Shown piece after piece: positions 60,956 to 64,000 of a stretch of 64,000 nucleotides of DNA; position 1 is the first letter of the stretch, and each line of letters begins with the position of its first letter. The notes beneath the pieces are model-generated. The model saw only the letters and a program-made list of their open reading frames with translations, did no database searches and was not told the origin of the DNA. This DNA is from JAIBDK01 sp965261915. Lineage in GTDB: Bacteria; Pseudomonadota; Gammaproteobacteria; Arenicellales; Poriferihabitantaceae. The stretch is taken from contig CBDHDW010000013.1 of assembly GCA_965261915.1 (NCBI GenBank), positions 3,224,001-3,288,000 of the forward strand, in the 5' to 3' direction. The translations under genes and the position numbers were made by a program.

Positions 60956-61243
60956 ATGAAAATGCACAATCCTCCGCATCCAGGAGAAATACTAAAAGAA
61001 TTTTGCTTGGAGCCATTAGAACTAACCGTTACTGACGCAGCTGCGGCCCTTGGTGTAAGTAGAAAGACGTTGTCTTCTATTCTAAATGGTCGTTCTGGTA
61101 TTAGCCCTGAAATGGCGATACGTCTTGGAAAAGCCTTCGAGACCTCTCCAGAAAGCTGGTTAATCCAACAAGTTCAATATGATCTATGGGAAGCAGAGCA
61201 AACGACTATTGGGCTGAAAGTGCAAAAATTGAGGGCCGCATAA
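60956..61243 (+). CDS. higA: HigA-type antitoxin (XRE helix-turn-helix), cassette gene 2b
   Basis: A complete 95-residue antitoxin: NPPHPGEILKEFCLEPLELT, helix-turn-helix VTDAAAALGVSRKTLSSILN, GRSGISPEMAIRLGKAFETS and PESWLIQQVQYDLWEAEQ. The family binds HigB and represses the operon. Its toxin partner here is broken, so it is an orphan antitoxin that may still repress DNA or neutralise a related toxin from elsewhere. Its stop overlaps attC2, typical of tightly packed cassettes. Confidence 0.85.
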   Translation: MKMHNPPHPGEILKEFCLEPLELTVTDAAAALGVSRKTLSSILNGRSGISPEMAIRLGKAFETSPESWLIQQVQYDLWEAEQTTIGLKVQKLRAA

Positions 61244-61312
61244 CAAGGCGCTACAACGCATCTTGAAAATCTCTAGCGAGATTTATCGAGAGCGCTGAGC
61301 GCGACGTTAGGC
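61238..61312 (+). repeat. attC recombination site 2
   Basis: 75 bp, from GCATAAC to GTTAGGC (fits GTTRRRY). It contains the hairpin AAATCTC-TAGC-GAGATTT extended by CTTGA/TCGAG, and outer GCGCT/GCGC pairing. Confidence 0.8.
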
Positions 61313-61326
61313 GACTCGACATCTAC

Positions 61327-61758
61327 ATGAAGAAGTTAGTGACAATCGTTGTTGTAGCGTTCCTAGCGCAGTACATGTGGAACGATCTCGGCTTGTCGAA
61401 TAGGTTCGGCTCAAGCGGGGCTGGCTCCGACCCAGTCCTAGCTGAAGCGTTTGAGAATCGGCGCAGCGATCTACAGGTCCAAGGGGAGGGAGAGGTAATT
61501 CGTGTGCTGTCAGACGACAGTTCTGGAAGTAGGCATCAGAGGTTCATCCTGAAACTTCAGTCCGGCCAGACTCTTTTGGTGGCCCACAATATTGATTTAG
61601 CATTAAGAATTCCCTCATTGAGCGCTGGGGATTCGGTAGAGTTCTATGGCGAGTATGAGTGGAATTCTAAGGGTGGAGTGATTCATTGGACTCATCGAGA
61701 CCCTCAGGGAATGCATGAAGGTGGCTGGCTCAAGCATCAGGGGAGGACTTTTCAGTGA
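61327..61758 (+). CDS. DUF3465-type exported protein, cassette gene 3
   Basis: A 143-residue protein with an N-terminal signal or membrane anchor (MKKLVTIVVVAFLAQYMW). The body shows GEGEVIRVLSDDSSGSRHQR, QSGQTLLVAHNIDLA, VEFYGEYEWNSKGGVIHWTH and DPQGMHEGGWLKHQGR, which I recognise as the DUF3465 family, frequent in cassettes. It is probably an OB-fold-like periplasmic protein. Function unknown. Confidence 0.75.
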   Translation: MKKLVTIVVVAFLAQYMWNDLGLSNRFGSSGAGSDPVLAEAFENRRSDLQVQGEGEVIRVLSDDSSGSRHQRFILKLQSGQTLLVAHNIDLALRIPSLSAGDSVEFYGEYEWNSKGGVIHWTHRDPQGMHEGGWLKHQGRTFQ

Positions 61759-61774
61759 GTTCAACGATCCGGTC

Positions 61775-61873
61775 GCCTAACCAGGCGATGAAGCGGACCT
61801 CCTTATCTGTCACTTTTCGTGCTTGCGCACGAAAAGTGACAGGCAGCGTCGGCTGCTTATCGCGATGTTATGA
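61775..61873 (+). repeat. attC recombination site 3
   Basis: 99 bp, from GCCTAAC (perfect RYYYAAC) to GTTATGA (imperfect). Inner arms GGCGATGAAGCGGAC and GTCGGCTGCTTATCGC pair with bulges. The apex is a perfect 16-bp hairpin at 61807-61842, CTGTCACTTTTCGTGC with loop TTGC. Confidence 0.8.
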
Positions 61874-61982
61874 TGAAATAAAACTCTGCAATTAGCACTA
61901 ATCGGAAAAGATTTGGAATTCGATTCCCAAATCAACATAAATTTTGTAGAATCCAAAAAACCAAACCAACTAGGAGAGCATC

Positions 61983-62756
61983 ATGAACAGATTAACCCCC
62001 ATTCTCTTAGCGATATTTTACGTATCCCTTAACCCTGCACTGGCAGAATCAACCATACAATCTTTCAGCGCTAGCAAAGCCGTCGATTTAACACATGTAA
62101 TGCATGATGATATGACATTCTGGCCTGGTGGTGTGCCCTTTAAGAAAGAAGCTTTGGTTACTTACGATAGTGGCGGGTATTTATTACATAAATTTGTAAT
62201 GGGAGAAAACACGGGCACGCACATTGATGCGCCTGCCCACTTTATCAAAGGAAATCTGGGTATTGACAAATTGCCCATAGATCAACTCATTCTGCCCATC
62301 GTGGTTATTGATGTTAAAGCACAGGCTACGAAAAATCCTGACTATCAACTATCACCAAAGGATGTTTTGAATTGGGAGTCCAAGAACGGGCCAATTCCGG
62401 CTAATTCGCTGGTTGCATTAAATTCTGGTTGGCACGCCAAGTTTGATAACCCCGAACAATATATCAACATGGATTCAGAAAATGTCATGCACTTCCCTGG
62501 ATACTCCCCCGAAGCAGCAAAACTATTAGTCAAGAGAAATGTTTCGGGAATTGGCATCGATACGCTCAGCTTAGATCATGGACCCTCGAAAACCTTTGCA
62601 ACACATATCGTCATGCTAAAGGCGAATAAGTATCAGGTTGAGAATATGGCCAATTTGGATGCACTACCCGCCGTCGGTGCAACTGTAGTCATTGGCGTGT
62701 TGCCAGTAAAAGGTGGCTCCCAGGCCCAGGCACGAATTTTTGCCTTGATGCCATAA
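61983..62756 (+). CDS. Secreted cyclase-family metal-dependent hydrolase, cassette gene 4
   Basis: A 257-residue protein with a signal peptide (MNRLTPILLAIFYVSLNPALA) and the fold of bacterial kynurenine formamidase and isatin hydrolase (cyclase family). The metal motif is NTGTHIDAPAHF; other blocks are VDLTHVMHDDMTFWPGG, NSGWHAKF, FPGYSPEAA, GIGIDTLSLDHG and the late THIVMLKANKYQVENMAN. It acts in the periplasm or outside. The substrate is unknown. GGAGAG precedes the ATG. A 116-bp gap from attC3 leaves room for a promoter. Confidence 0.82.
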   Translation: MNRLTPILLAIFYVSLNPALAESTIQSFSASKAVDLTHVMHDDMTFWPGGVPFKKEALVTYDSGGYLLHKFVMGENTGTHIDAPAHFIKGNLGIDKLPIDQLILPIVVIDVKAQATKNPDYQLSPKDVLNWESKNGPIPANSLVALNSGWHAKFDNPEQYINMDSENVMHFPGYSPEAAKLLVKRNVSGIGIDTLSLDHGPSKTFATHIVMLKANKYQVENMANLDALPAVGATVVIGVLPVKGGSQAQARIFALMP

Positions 62757-62796
62757 TTACTCACAATAGACAAGTTCTAAGCTGATCGGAATTTCA

Positions 62797-62868
62797 TCAT
62801 AACAAGCGCATGCAGCCGGACTTCAAAAAGGCTACGCTTTTTTTGGCCACTGATGCGAGGCGTTAGGT
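62797..62868 (+). repeat. attC recombination site 4
   Basis: 72 bp, from TCATAAC to GTTAGGT (fits consensus). Highly similar to attC1 in its outer arms (GCGCATGCAGCCGGA; ACTGATGCGAGGCGTTAG) but with a different apex. Confidence 0.88.
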
Positions 62869-62884
62869 GCAACAAGGAGCAACC

Positions 62885-63064
62885 ATGGTAGAAAAACGTA
62901 AAGAAATGGCGGGGATGGCATTTGGTTTTCTAGCATTGTTGTTTAATCCAATAATAAAAATTCACCTATCAAAGGAACTTTGGGCTATTATAGACATTGG
63001 TTCTGCCATATTAATTTTGTCCATGAAGTCAAAGATCATCGAGGCTGATAGTGAAAGCAGCTAA
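62885..63064 (+). CDS. Small membrane protein, cassette gene 5
   Basis: 59 residues with two hydrophobic segments (MAFGFLALLFNPIIKI and LWAIIDIGSAILIL), similar to small proteins of the DUF6804 type. The ATG at 62885 has AAGGAG 6 nt ahead; a GTG at 62867 lies inside the recombination box and is rejected. The cassette is only about 260 bp. Confidence 0.6.
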   Translation: MVEKRKEMAGMAFGFLALLFNPIIKIHLSKELWAIIDIGSAILILSMKSKIIEADSESS

Positions 63065-63130
63065 CAAGGCGCTCGTTCGGACGCAAACTACGCTGCGCTT
63101 CGTTTGCGCCGCACAGCTAGGTCGTTAGAG
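63059..63130 (+). repeat. attC recombination site 5
   Basis: 72 bp, from AGCTAAC to GTTAGAG. The arms GGACGCAAAC and GTTTGCGCC pair around TACGCTGCGCTTC. The gene 5 stop lies inside the first box. Confidence 0.8.
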
Positions 63131-63136
63131 GGCATT

Positions 63137-63715
63137 ATGAAGTTTGCGAAAGATTACTCAGGTTGGAAAAATGAAGTTCTTTATCGGATGTGCTCTGAAA
63201 GACCTCTGCACACTGATCTTGATTCAGTGGTTAGCAAACTATGGATTATTGGTCGTGTATATTCTGCGAACATTGAACGCGGAGCAGGTAAAGACTTCAA
63301 TATTCGGGACGCAGCGGAGCTATTAATTAAATCTGACTTAGACAAAGAGATTAAAAAACTAAAAAAAATTGGGCGTCCAACAATTAATAATATTTCAATT
63401 GTTTTAAATACTCACAAAATCCTCACAGACTTATTTTCAAAAGCTACAGGAATTAAACAACGTTCCCTTGCTTCAAAATATCTTCATTTTCATGTACCAA
63501 AGTCAGTATTCATCTACGACTCAATAGCAAACAGAGAAATCAGAAGCCGATTACCTAGACAACAGTTTCAAGTACCACAAGAGTTTGATAATGAATACGC
63601 TTCATTCTGCTACAGGTGTTTACACTATCGCGACACTGAATTTGAACCTAAACTGGGGCAGTTATCTACACCGAGAAAGCTAGATATGGAGCTGCTTGGC
63701 TATGAAGCCCTCTAA
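63137..63715 (+). CDS. Unrecognised protein, cassette gene 6
   Basis: 192 residues from the ATG at 63137 (an earlier start at 63104 lies inside attC5 and is rejected). Starts MKFAKDYSGWKNEVLYRMCS. It has a charged central helix (DKEIKKLKKIG) and a conserved-looking SLASKYLHFHVPKSVFIYDS with a His-x-His motif and aromatic residues. No signal peptide or membrane segment. I cannot assign a family or function. Confidence 0.7.
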   Translation: MKFAKDYSGWKNEVLYRMCSERPLHTDLDSVVSKLWIIGRVYSANIERGAGKDFNIRDAAELLIKSDLDKEIKKLKKIGRPTINNISIVLNTHKILTDLFSKATGIKQRSLASKYLHFHVPKSVFIYDSIANREIRSRLPRQQFQVPQEFDNEYASFCYRCLHYRDTEFEPKLGQLSTPRKLDMELLGYEAL

Positions 63716-63784
63716 CAAATCAATCAACTACGCGCCTACGGCGCCAGACGGTACAAAGTTGCGCCGGTTATTGCGACGTTATGC
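63710..63784 (+). repeat. attC recombination site 6
   Basis: 75 bp, from CTCTAAC to GTTATGC, with TTGCGAC before the 3' box. The inner pairing is weaker than in the others (CAACTACGCGCC with GCGCCGGTTATTG region). Confidence 0.65.
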
Positions 63785-63797
63785 GTAAAAGAAGGTC

Positions 63798-64000
63798 ATG
63801 AGTATAAAATTATCTGAAATATTGAACGTAAATAATCCAAAAGAATATAAAGTTCATTTGGCTAACTGGATTTGTGCGAGATTAAAGAAAGGGAAAGGTT
63901 GGAATTCTTGGCGTGGCGAAAAGGATGATTTCAATAGACGGTACATTTTCAGTTTAATGGATTTCTACCATGAGCCAAATGTTTGGCTTTTTGGCGGAGT
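63798..64000 (+). CDS. Probable GIY-YIG-family protein, 5' end only, cassette gene 7
   Basis: The window ends after 67 codons. The start reads MSIKLSEILNVNNPKEYKVH, then KDDFNRRYIFSLMDFY and EPNVWLFGG. These match the N-terminal region seen ahead of GIY-YIG nuclease domains in some cassette and phage-linked proteins, as far as I recall. The nuclease domain itself would lie beyond the window. Confidence 0.45.
   Translation, partial: MSIKLSEILNVNNPKEYKVHLANWICARLKKGKGWNSWRGEKDDFNRRYIFSLMDFYHEPNVWLFGG

Overview
The window is a stretch of a gammaproteobacterial chromosome of moderate G+C content, probably from a free-living marine or aquatic lineage. I cannot name the genus. The evidence is gene order: tsf/frr/uppS/cdsA/dxr/rseP/bamA/skp/lpxD/fabZ/lpxA/lpxB/rnhB/dnaE, then tRNA-Thr/Tyr/Gly/Thr-tuf-tRNA-Trp-secE-nusG-rplKAJL-rpoBC-rpsLG-fusA-tuf, then the complete S10, spc and alpha ribosomal operons. 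Lipid A genes, the outer-membrane BamA/Skp system and two tuf copies also point to a Gram-negative gammaproteobacterium. Almost all genes are on the + strand; ilvD, ispG and a yhbY-like gene are the clear exceptions.

Layout. 1-15.9 kb: end of tsf, then envelope biogenesis (undecaprenyl diphosphate, CDP-diacylglycerol, MEP isoprenoid pathway, sigma-E protease RseP, BamA, Skp, lipid A synthesis), RNase HII and the DNA polymerase III alpha subunit. pyrH, normally between tsf and frr, is absent from the 327-bp gap. 15.9-24 kb: an EamA-type transporter, a convincing creatinase, then ilvD and ispG (both Fe-S enzymes) on the minus strand, a birA-type biotin ligase without its DNA-binding domain, coaX and a SPOR-domain protein. 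24.2-58.1 kb: the translation/transcription supercluster, with recognisable promoters carrying GC-rich discriminators, the L10 autoregulatory leader and two tuf genes identical in nucleotide sequence. 58.2-59.5 kb: an NAD-type isocitrate dehydrogenase and a YhbY/CRS1-type RNA-binding protein. 59.6-64 kb: integron gene cassettes with six recognisable attC sites but no integrase gene in the window.

Main discovery candidate. The first tRNA of the tRNA-tuf operon, tRNA-Thr(UGU), is split in its anticodon loop between U36 and A37 by a 311-nt insert. The insert has the hallmarks of a small group I (IC3-like) self-splicing intron: a 5' exon ending in U, a terminal omega-G, an internal guide sequence that matches both exons (P1 and P10), and conserved P3, P4, P7 and P8 pairings. 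It carries no homing endonuclease gene. The intact tRNA reconstructs perfectly when the insert is removed.

Second area of interest. The cassette array holds a PD-(D/E)XK nuclease-like protein resembling the group I intron-associated class, a chimeric cassette in which a higB toxin gene has lost its 5' end while its higA antitoxin is intact, a DUF3465-type exported protein, a secreted cyclase-family (metal hydrolase) protein, a very small membrane protein, an unrecognised 192-residue protein, and the start of a probable GIY-YIG-family protein. Just upstream lies a 400-bp region with repeated ATATACG motifs, a 16-bp perfect palindrome and overlapping micro-ORFs.
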